DNA of 36,779 nt. Source: JAKAGZ01 sp964412105. GTDB lineage: Bacteria; Bacteroidota; Ignavibacteria; Ignavibacteriales; Ignavibacteriaceae. Positions 17,396-26,491 of the stretch are shown in pieces. How positions within the stretch are numbered: position 1 is the first letter of the stretch; every line of letters starts with the position of its first letter. Both the position numbers and the translations under genes were made by a program. The notes beneath the pieces were generated by a model that ran no database searches, was not told where the DNA came from, and saw only the letters and a list, made by a program, of their open reading frames with translations. The DNA lies in NCBI GenBank assembly GCA_964412105.1, contig CAYPNM010000030.1, positions 1 to 36,779 of the forward strand. The letters are read 5' to 3'.

Positions 17396-17507
17396 GTCAA
17401 TACTTTGTTAAGAAATAATTTCTAAATTTCAACCTGTATTTTCAAAAAAATATTGCTTAATATACTCTCCGTAAAACTTCATATTTCTCCTTCTATATTT
17501 TTGCATT

Positions 17508-20500
17508 ATGTCTGACTTTATTCATTTACACAATCACACTCATTACAGCCTTCAGGATGGAGCCTGCACGGTGGAAGATCTAATTGCCGCTGCGAAGCGC
17601 TACAATATGAACGCTGTAGCTTTAACAGACCACGGTGTAATGTATGGTATTGCAGAATTTTATAAAAAAGCAAAAAGGGAAGGAATAAAACCAATCGTTG
17701 GTATGGAAGCATATGTAGTCTCAGATGGCAGCAGATTTGATAAAGGCAAAGAATATAACGCCGGAAAGAAAAGGGCAAAGCATTACAACCATTTAATTCT
17801 TCTTGCAAAAAATAAAACAGGATACAAGAATCTTTCAAAACTATCTACGCTCGGGCACACCGAGGGATTTTATTATAAACCAAGAATTGATCTTGAGCTT
17901 TTGCAAAAATATAATGAAGGACTAATTTGTTCTTCAGCTTGTGCTGGTGGTGTTGTATCAGTTCATCTCCGAAACGGAGATTATCAAAAAGCAAAAGAAA
18001 CTGCAATTACTTACAAAGAAATTTTTGGAGATGATTTTTATCTAGAGATTCAGAATCATAATATGGAAGTCGAGAGACCTATTCTTGATGGAATGCCGAA
18101 ACTTTCGAAAGAACTAGGGATAAAACTTGTGGCAACGAATGATTGTCACTACATTGAAAAAGATCATTCAATTCCACATAATATTTTATTGCTACTGGCG
18201 GACAAAACCGGCCAGGATTACAGAAATCTAAGATACGGTACAGATCAGGTATATTTCAAATCACAAGAAGAGATGATCAAACTCTTCAAGAATTACAAAG
18301 GTGCAATTGAAAATACTCTTGAAATTGAATCAAAAGTTAATCTAAATCTGGAATTTGAAGGACACCACTTCCCTGTTTTTCCAATTCCGAAAGATTCACC
18401 CGCAAAAACCCCCGATGACTATTTTGAGTTGCTTGCTAATGAAGGGCTTCATAAAAAGATTGATAAAATAACTCCTGAAATAAAAGAAAGATTTGAATTT
18501 GAAATTGCGACTATAAAGGAAATGGGATTTGCGGGTTACTTTCTTATTGTTCAGGATTTTATAAATTCTTCAAAAAAAATAAATATACCAGTTGGTCCTG
18601 GCCGAGGCAGTGTTGCCGGTAGTTTGGTTGCATACACTCTCGGGATAACAAATATAAATCCATTACAGTATAATTTACTGTTTGAACGTTTTCTTAATCC
18701 GGAAAGAAGATCGATGCCGGATATTGATATTGATTTTGCAGATGACAGGCGAGCTGATGTAATTGATTATGTAAAAGAAAAATACGGTAATAATTGCGTA
18801 ACTCAGATTATTACTTTTAATCGATTATCATCAAAAGCTGTTATTCGTGATGTAGCCAGGGTTTTGAAAATTCCCATTCCAACTGTAAACAAGATCACAA
18901 AATTTATACCTTCCAAATTCGGGAAAGTGTACACAATTGAGCATGCGTTAAAAGAAGTTCCTGAACTAAAATGGGTGAGAGATTCTAAAGATCCAGAAAT
19001 TCAGAATCTGATTAAATACGCAAAAGTTTTAGAAGGAATGAACCGTAACGCATCTAAACACGCTGCAGGTGTCGTGATCACACCAGATGATGTTAGCAAT
19101 TACGTTCCACTCGCAAACGCAGTCTCGCAAAATGATATTGTTACGCAATTTAATATGAAGGAAATTGAAAGTGCCGGCCTTTTAAAAATGGATTTCCTTG
19201 GTTTGCGTACCCTGACAATAATCAGGGATACTATTGACCTCATCCAAAAAAATCATAATGTGAATATAAATATTGATGATATCCCCTTGCAGGATGAAAA
19301 AACATTACAATTGTTTGCGAAAGGGCAGACTACCGGCATATTTCAGTTTGAATCCGGGCCGATGAGAGAATATTTGAAAAAGCTAAAGGCTTCTGGTCTT
19401 AATGATCTTGCAGCGATGAATGCACTTTATAGACCGGGTCCGATGGAATTCATTGATGAATTTATTGACCGGAAATATGGAAATAAGGAAGTTACCTATC
19501 TGCATCCGATACTTGAATCAATCCTTAAAGAAACCTATGGAGTTATTGTTTATCAAGAACAGGTAATTCAAATTGCAAATAAAGCTGCTGGGATGAGTCT
19601 TGCTGAAGCAGACATATTGCGACGCGCAATGGGTAAAAAGGATCTAAAAGCTATGAAGGAACAGAGGGAAAAGTTTGTTGCAGGCGCGATGAAAAACAGC
19701 ATTCCGAAAAAAGCCGCAGAAGAAATTTTTGAGGCAATTGATAAATTTGCTAATTATGGTTTTAACAAAAGCCATGCTGTTGCTTACAGTCTGGTTGCAT
19801 ATCAAACTGCTTATTTAAAAGCTCATTACACTTCCGAATTTCTAGCTGCTAACTTAAAGAATGAATTTGGAAATCCTGACAAAGTTAGAAACTTTCTCGA
19901 AGATTGCCGAAAGCTAAAAATTGAGGTGCTCCCACCGGATGTAAATTCTCCTTCTGTTTATTTTGATGTTGACAACGGCAAAATCCGATTTGGAATGTCT
20001 GCAATAAAAAATGTTGGTATTTCAGCAGTTGAAGAGATAATTAAAGTCCGGGAAAAGCTAAACAGAAATTTTACAAGCATTTTCGATTTCTGTTCAAGTG
20101 TTGATACAAGAATTGTAAATAAAAGGACTCTGGAAGGGCTCGTGCTCGCAGGTGCTTTTGATTCAATTAATAATTGTAGAGCAATTTTATTTGCAGTAAT
20201 TGAAGATGCTCTCGACTTTGGGCATAAAGCACAAAATTCCAAATTAAATTCAGAAAACAGTTTATTTGGTGATCTTGAGGAGGTTAAATTTACAGAACCG
20301 GAAATGCCTAAGGTTCCATTATGGAGTCAAAAAGAAAAGCTAGCACGTGAGAGAGAGGTAATCGGCTTTTATGTAACAGGACACCCGCTTAGAAAATATG
20401 AGCTGGAATACAACTCATTCACTACAATTCAATTGGGTGAGACTGAGGTTCTTGAAGAAACAGATAGTGTAAGAGCCTGTGGAGTAATAACTGCCCTTAA

Positions 20501-20963
20501 AACCAAAATTGATAAATCAGGAAGAACGATGGCCTTTTTTACTTTAGATGATTTCGGTGGCTCTTGCGAATGTTTAATGTTTGCCAAAATATATGAGCTG
20601 TATGGGAAATTTATTAAGGAAGAAGAGTGCATTTTTATAAATGGAAAGCCAGAAAGCAGCGGAGATGCGATTAAAATTCATATAAATGAGGTTGTGCCTT
20701 TATCAGAAGCAAGAGCAAAATTTGCCCAAAGTGTAAAAATAAAAGTTGATAAACAAAAAAATACCCCTGAGAATTTTATTGAATTGAGAAATATCCTTTC
20801 TAAGAACAAGGGAAACCTTCCTTTATATGTACATCTTGCGAACAATGGTTCCAAAGAAAGATTGTTTTTCCTGAAAGATTTTAAAGTTCAATTGTCTGAT
20901 GCTTTTATAGAATCAGTAAATAATTTATTTGGGGAAAATTCAGTAATGCTTGCCAAAAAATAA
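17508..20963 (+). CDS. dnaE: DNA polymerase III subunit alpha
   Basis: Catalytic subunit of the replicative polymerase. Domains: PHP (about 1-270) with HLHNHTHYSLQDGA, LTDHGVMYGI, IVGMEAYV and TNDCHY; palm with GPGRGSVAGSLVAY (about 363) and the catalytic acids in MPDIDIDFADDRR (about 401); thumb/fingers with MNRNASKHAAGVVI (about 510) and KSHAVAYSLVAYQTAYLK (about 754); an HhH-containing tail; and an OB fold from about 985 (RACGVITALKTK). Length 1151 is usual for DnaE1. Unlike E. coli, whose first motif is HLRVHS and second TDF, all visible PHP metal ligands are present, so the PHP domain may be an active proofreading nuclease. The ATG has no Shine-Dalgarno. Confidence 0.97.
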   Translation: MSDFIHLHNHTHYSLQDGACTVEDLIAAAKRYNMNAVALTDHGVMYGIAEFYKKAKREGIKPIVGMEAYVVSDGSRFDKGKEYNAGKKRAKHYNHLILLAKNKTGYKNLSKLSTLGHTEGFYYKPRIDLELLQKYNEGLICSSACAGGVVSVHLRNGDYQKAKETAITYKEIFGDDFYLEIQNHNMEVERPILDGMPKLSKELGIKLVATNDCHYIEKDHSIPHNILLLLADKTGQDYRNLRYGTDQVYFKSQEEMIKLFKNYKGAIENTLEIESKVNLNLEFEGHHFPVFPIPKDSPAKTPDDYFELLANEGLHKKIDKITPEIKERFEFEIATIKEMGFAGYFLIVQDFINSSKKINIPVGPGRGSVAGSLVAYTLGITNINPLQYNLLFERFLNPERRSMPDIDIDFADDRRADVIDYVKEKYGNNCVTQIITFNRLSSKAVIRDVARVLKIPIPTVNKITKFIPSKFGKVYTIEHALKEVPELKWVRDSKDPEIQNLIKYAKVLEGMNRNASKHAAGVVITPDDVSNYVPLANAVSQNDIVTQFNMKEIESAGLLKMDFLGLRTLTIIRDTIDLIQKNHNVNINIDDIPLQDEKTLQLFAKGQTTGIFQFESGPMREYLKKLKASGLNDLAAMNALYRPGPMEFIDEFIDRKYGNKEVTYLHPILESILKETYGVIVYQEQVIQIANKAAGMSLAEADILRRAMGKKDLKAMKEQREKFVAGAMKNSIPKKAAEEIFEAIDKFANYGFNKSHAVAYSLVAYQTAYLKAHYTSEFLAANLKNEFGNPDKVRNFLEDCRKLKIEVLPPDVNSPSVYFDVDNGKIRFGMSAIKNVGISAVEEIIKVREKLNRNFTSIFDFCSSVDTRIVNKRTLEGLVLAGAFDSINNCRAILFAVIEDALDFGHKAQNSKLNSENSLFGDLEEVKFTEPEMPKVPLWSQKEKLAREREVIGFYVTGHPLRKYELEYNSFTTIQLGETEVLEETDSVRACGVITALKTKIDKSGRTMAFFTLDDFGGSCECLMFAKIYELYGKFIKEEECIFINGKPESSGDAIKIHINEVVPLSEARAKFAQSVKIKVDKQKNTPENFIELRNILSKNKGNLPLYVHLANNGSKERLFFLKDFKVQLSDAFIESVNNLFGENSVMLAKK

Positions 20964-20970
20964 TCCCTTC

Positions 20971-20991
20971 AAACCTATTTATAATGGGTTT
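20971..20991 (+). terminator. Weak terminator-like hairpin after dnaE
   Basis: AAACCTATT and AATGGGTTT form a 9-bp stem with one G-T wobble around a 3-base loop, starting 8 bases after the dnaE stop. It is AU-rich and the following T stretch is short and interrupted (TTTAATTCG), so termination would be partial. Confidence 0.4.
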
Positions 20992-21099
20992 AATTCGATA
21001 TTTCAAATATTTGTAATTTATATTTGTTGAATAACTAACGGCTATTTTGTATTATTTATATCTAATTTAAATCCAACATGAACTTACAAGAGCAGAATT

Positions 21100-21933
21100 A
21101 TGAGAAACGATGATAATAAAAATTATTGGGCTCTGATTTTAGGAGCTTCGTCTGGTTTTGGGGAGGCAACTTCAATTAAACTGGCGGAAGATGGTTTTAA
21201 TATTATCGGAGTTCATCTTGATAGGTATGCGACTATGCCGCACGTTGAGGAAATTATCTCAAAAATTAATGCTGCCGGATCAAAACATTTATTCTTCAAT
21301 GTAAATGCTGCAGATGATATTAAACGCGAAGAGATCACTGCAGAATTAAAGGAAAAATTTGAAGGTAAAGGAGTAATTAAAGTTTTAATGCATTCTTTGG
21401 CTTTTGGTAGCCTCAAGCCATTTATTTCAAAGGATAATGAACAGTCTATCACCAAAGCTCAAATGGAAATGACGCTGGATGTTATGGCACATTCGCTGGT
21501 TTATTGGACACAGGATATTGTGAAAAATGGGCTTCTTGCAAGAAAAGCAAGAATTTTTGCAATGACAAGTTCCGGTGGCCATACAGTTATTCCAACATAT
21601 GGAGCTGTTTCAGCCGCTAAAGCCGCACTTGAATCTCACGTTCGTCAGCTTTCTGAGGAACTTGGATATCTTGAGGTTGGTGTTAATTCTATTATGGCTG
21701 GTGTAACCGACACTCCGGCATTGAGAAAAATTCCAGGAAACATACCTATGATGGATGTTGCTAGACGAAAAAATCCACATTCTCGTTTAACAACTCCGCA
21801 GGATGTTGCTAAAGTAATTTCTTTGCTTTGTATGGATGGTGGTGAGTGGGTGTCAGGTGGAATCATACATGCTGACGGAGGGGAGGATATAGTAAGTTAT
21901 GTTGGACAGGGTAAAAAAACAGAAGATTATTAA
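21100..21933 (+). CDS. Short-chain dehydrogenase resembling enoyl-ACP reductase FabL/FabI (277 aa)
   Basis: NAD(P)H-dependent Rossmann-fold enzyme. The cofactor loop is GASSGFG (residues 15-21), like classical SDRs and FabL rather than the longer FabI loop. The active site has Tyr167 and Lys174 with six residues between (YGAVSAAK), the spacing diagnostic of enoyl-ACP reductases; ordinary SDRs have three. LMHSLAFGSLKPF and the C-terminal block from TDTPALRKIPG to IIHADGGED also resemble FabI/FabL. It probably reduces enoyl-ACP at the last step of fatty acid elongation, but could act on another enoyl or keto substrate. It is followed by trxA after 23 bases. Whether the genome has another enoyl reductase cannot be seen here. 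Confidence 0.75.
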   Translation: MRNDDNKNYWALILGASSGFGEATSIKLAEDGFNIIGVHLDRYATMPHVEEIISKINAAGSKHLFFNVNAADDIKREEITAELKEKFEGKGVIKVLMHSLAFGSLKPFISKDNEQSITKAQMEMTLDVMAHSLVYWTQDIVKNGLLARKARIFAMTSSGGHTVIPTYGAVSAAKAALESHVRQLSEELGYLEVGVNSIMAGVTDTPALRKIPGNIPMMDVARRKNPHSRLTTPQDVAKVISLLCMDGGEWVSGGIIHADGGEDIVSYVGQGKKTEDY

Positions 21934-21956
21934 GTTAAACCAATCACAGGTAATAT

Positions 21957-22277
21957 ATGAAACCATTGAAAATTTCAGATGATAACTTTGAAACTGAGGT
22001 ATTAAAATCAGATAAGCCGGTTCTAATTGATTTCTGGGCAACATGGTGTGGTCCGTGTCGAACTATTGGTCCGATTGTAGAAGAACTGGCAGAAGAATAT
22101 TATGGCAAAGTTAAGTTCGGTAAACTTGATGTTGATAATAATCAGCAGACTGCAATAAAATATGGGGTAAGAAGCATACCGACTTTGCTAGTTTTTAAGG
22201 ATGGCATAGTTAAAGAAACAATTATTGGCGCTGTTCCCAAAGGACAAATTGTTCAAAAGCTAAACTCAGTTATTTAA
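21957..22277 (+). CDS. trxA: Thioredoxin
   Basis: Small cytoplasmic dithiol-disulfide carrier, reduced by thioredoxin reductase, serving ribonucleotide reductase and other partners. The 106-residue protein carries WCGPC (Cys31 and Cys34) in FWATWCGPC, the buried Asp in LIDFWA and the cis-proline in RSIPTLLVF. No signal peptide. An AGGTAA ribosome site precedes the ATG. It follows the FabL-like gene closely and is ended by a strong terminator at 22297-22342, so these two genes likely form one unit. Confidence 0.95.
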   Translation: MKPLKISDDNFETEVLKSDKPVLIDFWATWCGPCRTIGPIVEELAEEYYGKVKFGKLDVDNNQQTAIKYGVRSIPTLLVFKDGIVKETIIGAVPKGQIVQKLNSVI

Positions 22278-22296
22278 TCAATAAAAGTTCATTTTT

Positions 22297-22342
22297 AAAA
22301 AATACTATCTCTAGAGTTAATAGTGGTAGTATTTTTCTTTTT
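22297..22342 (+). terminator. Intrinsic terminator after trxA
   Basis: A stem of about 12 bp (22298-22309 with 22325-22336, one G-T wobble, core AATACTATC/GGTAGTATT) encloses a 15-base loop and runs into TTTTTCTTTTT. It sits about 20 bases after the trxA stop and 9 before serA, marking the transcript boundary. The leading A run may let it work partly on the other strand too. Confidence 0.7.
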
Positions 22343-22350
22343 AAATAAAT

Positions 22351-23934
22351 ATGAAAAAAATTTTAATAACAGATCCGGTTGATCAAAATTGTGAAGAGAT
22401 TCTAAAGAATGCTGGTTTTGATGTAGACTTTAAGATGGGAATATCTAATGATGAATTATTTGGAATAATTAGTCGCTATAACGGGTTAATTGTTAGAAGT
22501 GAAACTAAGGTAACTTCTGAACTGATTTCTAAAATGGAAAATATGGAGGTAATCGGCAGGGCTGGAACAGGTATTGATAATATCGATCAAATTGCTGCTA
22601 CCCGGAAAGGAATAATTGTTATGAACACGCCTGGTGGTAATACTATTTCAACAGCTGAACATACAATGGCTTTGATGCTATCAATGTTTAGAAATATTCC
22701 CCAGGCGAATCAATCGTTGCGATCAGGTAAGTGGGATAGAAAAAGTTTTAAAGGAACGGAGCTTTATGGGAAAAAAATTGGAATTGTTGGACTTGGTAAA
22801 ATCGGAAGGGAAGTTGCCTCAAGATCAAAATCATTTGGAATGAGAGTAATTGGCTATGATCCGGTACTCTCCGATGATATTGCAGATAAAATGGGGATTG
22901 AATTAGTTGATCTCAATACAATATTTGCTCAATCTGACATTATTACTGTCCACGTTCCTTTAATTGAAGAGACAAAGCATATGATTAATTCTGAAACTTT
23001 AAGTATATGTAAAGATGGAATTAAAATTATAAATTGTGCTAGGGGTGGAATAGTGGATGAATCGGATTTAGTTATGGCGCTTGATTCAGGAAAAGTATCA
23101 TCGGCTGCATTCGATGTTTATGAAGTAGAACCACCAGATTTAAAGGGCAAATTATTAAACCATCCAAAAGTCGTTTGTACACCGCACCTAGGTGCTTCAA
23201 CGGAAGAGGCACAAATAAAGGTAGCTGTACAGATTGCGGAACAAATCGTTGATCTATTTAATAATGGGGAAATTGTTGGTGCAGTTAATGCATCTGCGAT
23301 TGAAGCTGGGGGTAACAAAGAATTAATCCCATACGTACGTCTCGCTGAAAATCTGGGTAGCCTTCAAGCTCAAATGATTAACGGACAATTAAAGCAAGTA
23401 AATATGAATTTCAGCGGAGAATTACTGCATTCATCAACAAGCCTTTTATCAGCCGCAGTAGTGAAGGGGTTTTTATCAAGGTTAAGGACAGAATCGATAA
23501 ACTTTGTAAATGCACTCTTTTTATTAAAAGAAATGGGAGTTATTGTAAATGAAACAAAGGCAGGTGCAAGTACTAATTATAATAATTTGTTGGAAATAAA
23601 ATTTATTACAGATAACGAAAAGCACTCTCTATCAGGAACTGTATTTGGAAACAACGAGATAAGGCTGGTTAATGTTGATGGATTTTATCTTGAATTAAAG
23701 CCGGAGGGAGATATGATATTTTATTCAAATGTTGATAGGCCTGGAGTTCTTGCTTCTGTAGGTAGAGTTCTGGCTGAGGCAAATATTAATATAGCTGGTC
23801 TTTCATTGGGTCGGCTTGGCAAGGGGGAAAGGGCAATTACTGCAATCAGCATCGATAGCCCTGTAAATAAAGGGACTTTAAAAAAGATTTCAGAAATAGA
23901 AGATGTAAAGAACGCTTTTGCTGTAAGAATTTAA
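22351..23934 (+). CDS. serA: D-3-phosphoglycerate dehydrogenase, long ASB-ACT form
   Basis: First step of serine synthesis: oxidises 3-phosphoglycerate to 3-phosphohydroxypyruvate with NAD+. Domains: substrate-binding (about 1-98 and 285-310) with the anion site in GRAGTGIDNID; nucleotide-binding with GLGKIGREVASRSKSFG (about 147-163) and INCARGGIVDE; catalytic His in TPHLGASTEEAQ (about 278); an intervening ASB domain (about 315-450); and a C-terminal ACT domain (NVDRPGVLASVGRVLAEANI, about 459-478) that in relatives binds serine for feedback control. At 527 residues it matches the long type. It begins 9 bases after the trxA terminator with no Shine-Dalgarno. Confidence 0.95.
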   Translation: MKKILITDPVDQNCEEILKNAGFDVDFKMGISNDELFGIISRYNGLIVRSETKVTSELISKMENMEVIGRAGTGIDNIDQIAATRKGIIVMNTPGGNTISTAEHTMALMLSMFRNIPQANQSLRSGKWDRKSFKGTELYGKKIGIVGLGKIGREVASRSKSFGMRVIGYDPVLSDDIADKMGIELVDLNTIFAQSDIITVHVPLIEETKHMINSETLSICKDGIKIINCARGGIVDESDLVMALDSGKVSSAAFDVYEVEPPDLKGKLLNHPKVVCTPHLGASTEEAQIKVAVQIAEQIVDLFNNGEIVGAVNASAIEAGGNKELIPYVRLAENLGSLQAQMINGQLKQVNMNFSGELLHSSTSLLSAAVVKGFLSRLRTESINFVNALFLLKEMGVIVNETKAGASTNYNNLLEIKFITDNEKHSLSGTVFGNNEIRLVNVDGFYLELKPEGDMIFYSNVDRPGVLASVGRVLAEANINIAGLSLGRLGKGERAITAISIDSPVNKGTLKKISEIEDVKNAFAVRI

Positions 23935-24070
23935 CAATAGCATTTTTAACATAAAGCTAATCTGTATGTATAAGAATGTGGAATATTATGACTCAATGTT
24001 TTATATTGAAACCAATTATGCAGGATAATAATCATAAAAATTATTTTATAACAATTTATTTTTTAACACT

Positions 24071-25450
24071 ATGAAAAATATAATTTTATTTATTGTGCTT
24101 TTCCCGGTTGTTTTTATTTCAGCTCAAAGCAATTTTAATTTTAATATAGACTATGCAAGTTTTAAATATGACTCTTCCTCAAACTATGTGGAATTTTATT
24201 ATTCCTTCCCTACATCTCAATTAAAAATAACTGATAATGAAGGGAGTCTGCAGGTTGAAGGTATCTTACATATAGAATTAAAAAATGATTCTACAGGTGA
24301 AGATATAGTAAATAAAGGATGGCGAATTCCCAATCCTTTAAAAGATACTACCCAGCTAGCAAGGACAACTAACCTTATTGGAGTTATAGGATTCGTTGTT
24401 CCCGCAGGTAGATATACTTGTCAGGTAGAGGGTTCTGATTATTATAATCAGGATCAAAAAAGATCAATAAAATTTTCTATAGTTGAAAAAGCTTTCGGTA
24501 CGAAACAAATGACACTTAGTGGGATTCAACTTGCTTCTAATATTAAACAGGCTGATTCTGATAAGAAATCAATTTTCTATAAGAATACCATGGAGGTTAT
24601 TCCCATACCTTCAGATATCTTTGGTCAAAACTCGCCTGTGGTGTTTTATTATGGAGAATTATATAATCTTGATAAAGTCCCGGATATCTCTAATGTAAAG
24701 TTTGTTTCAGCTGTATATGATTCTAAAGGCAGACAGATATATGGTCATACAAAGACATCTTTAAAACCTGTTCAAGCTTCTGTGGAAGTAGGTTTGATTA
24801 ATGTTTCAAATTATGTTAGCGGCAAATATTATTTGGTTTTATCTTTAAATGATAGCCTGAAGAATGAATCTATTATTTCAAAGAAGGAGTTTTTTGTATA
24901 TAATCCAAATGTTAAAGACACTACTAATACACTTCCCTCAAATACATCAAAGGTCTTAAGCAGTCAGTTTGCTTTTTTATCTGCAAGTGAATGTGATAAT
25001 GTTTTTAATAAATCGGAATATATAGCAACGAAGGCAGAAAAAGATCAATATGTGAAAATTCATACAGTCGAAGGTAAAAGAGAATTTTTATATAAGTTCT
25101 GGAATGAAAAAGCAAATGAGGAAGATAAAGATAAAAGATACAATTATGCAGATTATATGAACAGAGTTAGAGTAGCAGATGAAAAGTATAGAAATATAGC
25201 TAAGACCGGCTGGAAAAGTGATATGGGGCGCGTTTATATAATGTATGGTGAGCCAAGTGAAATTGAAAGACATCCAAGCGATGCTGGATATAGACCATAT
25301 GAAATATGGAAATATAATGATATAGAAGGGGGTGTCCAATTTATTTTTGGAGACCTGACTGGATTTAAAAATTATGTGCTGCTTTCATCAACGAAACGTG
25401 GTGAGTTGCAAGATAGTAACTGGCAACAGGAACTTTCAACCATGCAGTAG
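24071..25450 (+). CDS. Secreted GWxTD-domain protein (459 aa)
   Basis: A Sec signal peptide (MKNIILFIVLFPVVFISA, cut probably after ISA or SAQ) points to export to the periplasm or beyond; no lipobox Cys is seen. The first 300 residues look like beta-rich domains without a recognised motif. The C-terminal part (about 330-455) has the GWxTD-family block: YADYMNRVRVADEKYR, then GWKSDMGRVYIMYGEPSEI and YEIWKYNDIEGGVQFIFGD. The signature reads GWKSD, with Ser for the usual Thr. The family is common in Bacteroidota, Ignavibacteria and Acidobacteriota and its function is not established. The gene stands alone, with a 136-base gap before it and a strong terminator after it. Confidence 0.82.
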   Translation: MKNIILFIVLFPVVFISAQSNFNFNIDYASFKYDSSSNYVEFYYSFPTSQLKITDNEGSLQVEGILHIELKNDSTGEDIVNKGWRIPNPLKDTTQLARTTNLIGVIGFVVPAGRYTCQVEGSDYYNQDQKRSIKFSIVEKAFGTKQMTLSGIQLASNIKQADSDKKSIFYKNTMEVIPIPSDIFGQNSPVVFYYGELYNLDKVPDISNVKFVSAVYDSKGRQIYGHTKTSLKPVQASVEVGLINVSNYVSGKYYLVLSLNDSLKNESIISKKEFFVYNPNVKDTTNTLPSNTSKVLSSQFAFLSASECDNVFNKSEYIATKAEKDQYVKIHTVEGKREFLYKFWNEKANEEDKDKRYNYADYMNRVRVADEKYRNIAKTGWKSDMGRVYIMYGEPSEIERHPSDAGYRPYEIWKYNDIEGGVQFIFGDLTGFKNYVLLSSTKRGELQDSNWQQELSTMQ

Positions 25451-25474
25451 ATTTTATTATCATAACTAAATTTT

Positions 25475-25511
25475 ATCAGCCTTAAACCTAATTTAAGGCT
25501 GATTTTGTTTT
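25475..25511 (+). terminator. Strong intrinsic terminator after the GWxTD gene
   Basis: A perfect 12-bp stem (ATCAGCCTTAAA with TTTAAGGCTGAT) closes a 5-base loop, followed directly by TTTGTTTT. It lies about 25 bases after the stop codon and is the best terminator in the window. It separates the GWxTD gene from the envelope/ATP synthase run. Confidence 0.85.
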
Positions 25512-25618
25512 AAATAAACTCTAATGTTCTAATTTAATATTCAATTAATTCCGAAGGCAAAAAATAGCTATCTTTAAATATTCAAATAAATTTTTTAGAT
25601 TCAATTATTCTCAATTAA

Positions 25619-26488
25619 ATGCAAAACGAATTAGAATATATTCTATTTATTAGCTTTAGTTATTTAACAAAATTACTTGGTTTGAATTTATCAAGAAAGT
25701 TGGCTATAGGTCTTGCATATGTTTTTTATTATTTCATCCCGATTAGAAAAAAAATGGCTATTGAAAATATTAGCAAAGCATTTCCTGATTACTCAAAGAA
25801 AAAGGTGCGACAAACTGCATTAGATACCTATAAAAGTTTTTCTATCACAATAATGGAAACTTTATATATACCCCACATTAGCAAAAGTAAAATGATGGGA
25901 TCAGTATGTTTTGTAAATAAAGAAATTCTGGTTAAAAAAATAAAAGAGAGGAAAGGAGTAATTGTTCTTTCTGCTCATTTTGGGAACTGGGAATATTTGG
26001 CAGTTTCTCTGGCTCTCCAGCTAGATTTGCCATTAGCGATCCTTATCAAGGTTCAAAGAAATCCTTATGTTACTCGGTTTATGGATAAAGCACGTACAAA
26101 ATGGTCTAACGAAGTTATACCAGTTGGAACCGCAGTTAAAAAAATATTCAAAGCACTGGGTGATGGTCGAATTGTATGTATGGCCGCTGATCAGCGCGGT
26201 AATGTTGATGGTATTAGGATTGAATTTTTAGGTTTAATGTCTTCAGTGTACTCAGGGCCGGCTGTTGTTGCTATTAAAACTGGAAGTGATATTGTTCTCG
26301 CTATAAGTGTAAGACAACCAGACTATTCATATAAAGTGGAGCTAACTGAATTGTCATTTGACAATCTTCCTGAAAATTATGATGAAAAAATTAAAGAAAT
26401 TTGTAGACGTTATTTAAATTCTCTTGAGGGATTTATAAGGCAATACCCGCAACAATGGTTGTGGCTTCATAATCGATGGAAATATTAG
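25619..26488 (+). CDS. Lipid A biosynthesis (LpxL/HtrB-type) acyltransferase (289 aa)
   Basis: Adds a secondary acyl chain to lipid A at the inner membrane, using acyl-ACP or acyl-CoA. The catalytic H-x4-E motif is intact in SAHFGNWEYLAV (His120, Glu125). IKVQRNPYVTRFMDKART and AADQRGNVDG with the following IEFLGL are the conserved acceptor-site blocks. The N-terminus is moderately hydrophobic and the C-terminus ends QQWLWLHNRWKY, the usual LpxL-like finish. Length is near the family norm. There is no Shine-Dalgarno. It is the first gene after a strong terminator, so a promoter should lie in the AT-rich stretch 25512-25618, where I could not identify a clear one. Confidence 0.88.
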   Translation: MQNELEYILFISFSYLTKLLGLNLSRKLAIGLAYVFYYFIPIRKKMAIENISKAFPDYSKKKVRQTALDTYKSFSITIMETLYIPHISKSKMMGSVCFVNKEILVKKIKERKGVIVLSAHFGNWEYLAVSLALQLDLPLAILIKVQRNPYVTRFMDKARTKWSNEVIPVGTAVKKIFKALGDGRIVCMAADQRGNVDGIRIEFLGLMSSVYSGPAVVAIKTGSDIVLAISVRQPDYSYKVELTELSFDNLPENYDEKIKEICRRYLNSLEGFIRQYPQQWLWLHNRWKY

Positions 26489-26491
26489 TTG

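Noticed and set aside
17496..17503. TATTTTTG just before dnaE as a -7 element
   Set aside because: No TTTG lies 17-23 bases upstream, and the transcript would begin at the start codon itself.
21010..21049. Possible promoter before the FabL-like gene
   Set aside because: TATATTTG (21019-21026) has no -33 element at proper spacing, and TATTTTG (21043-21049) is one base short of the motif with only 16 bases to the upstream TTTG; too weak to list.
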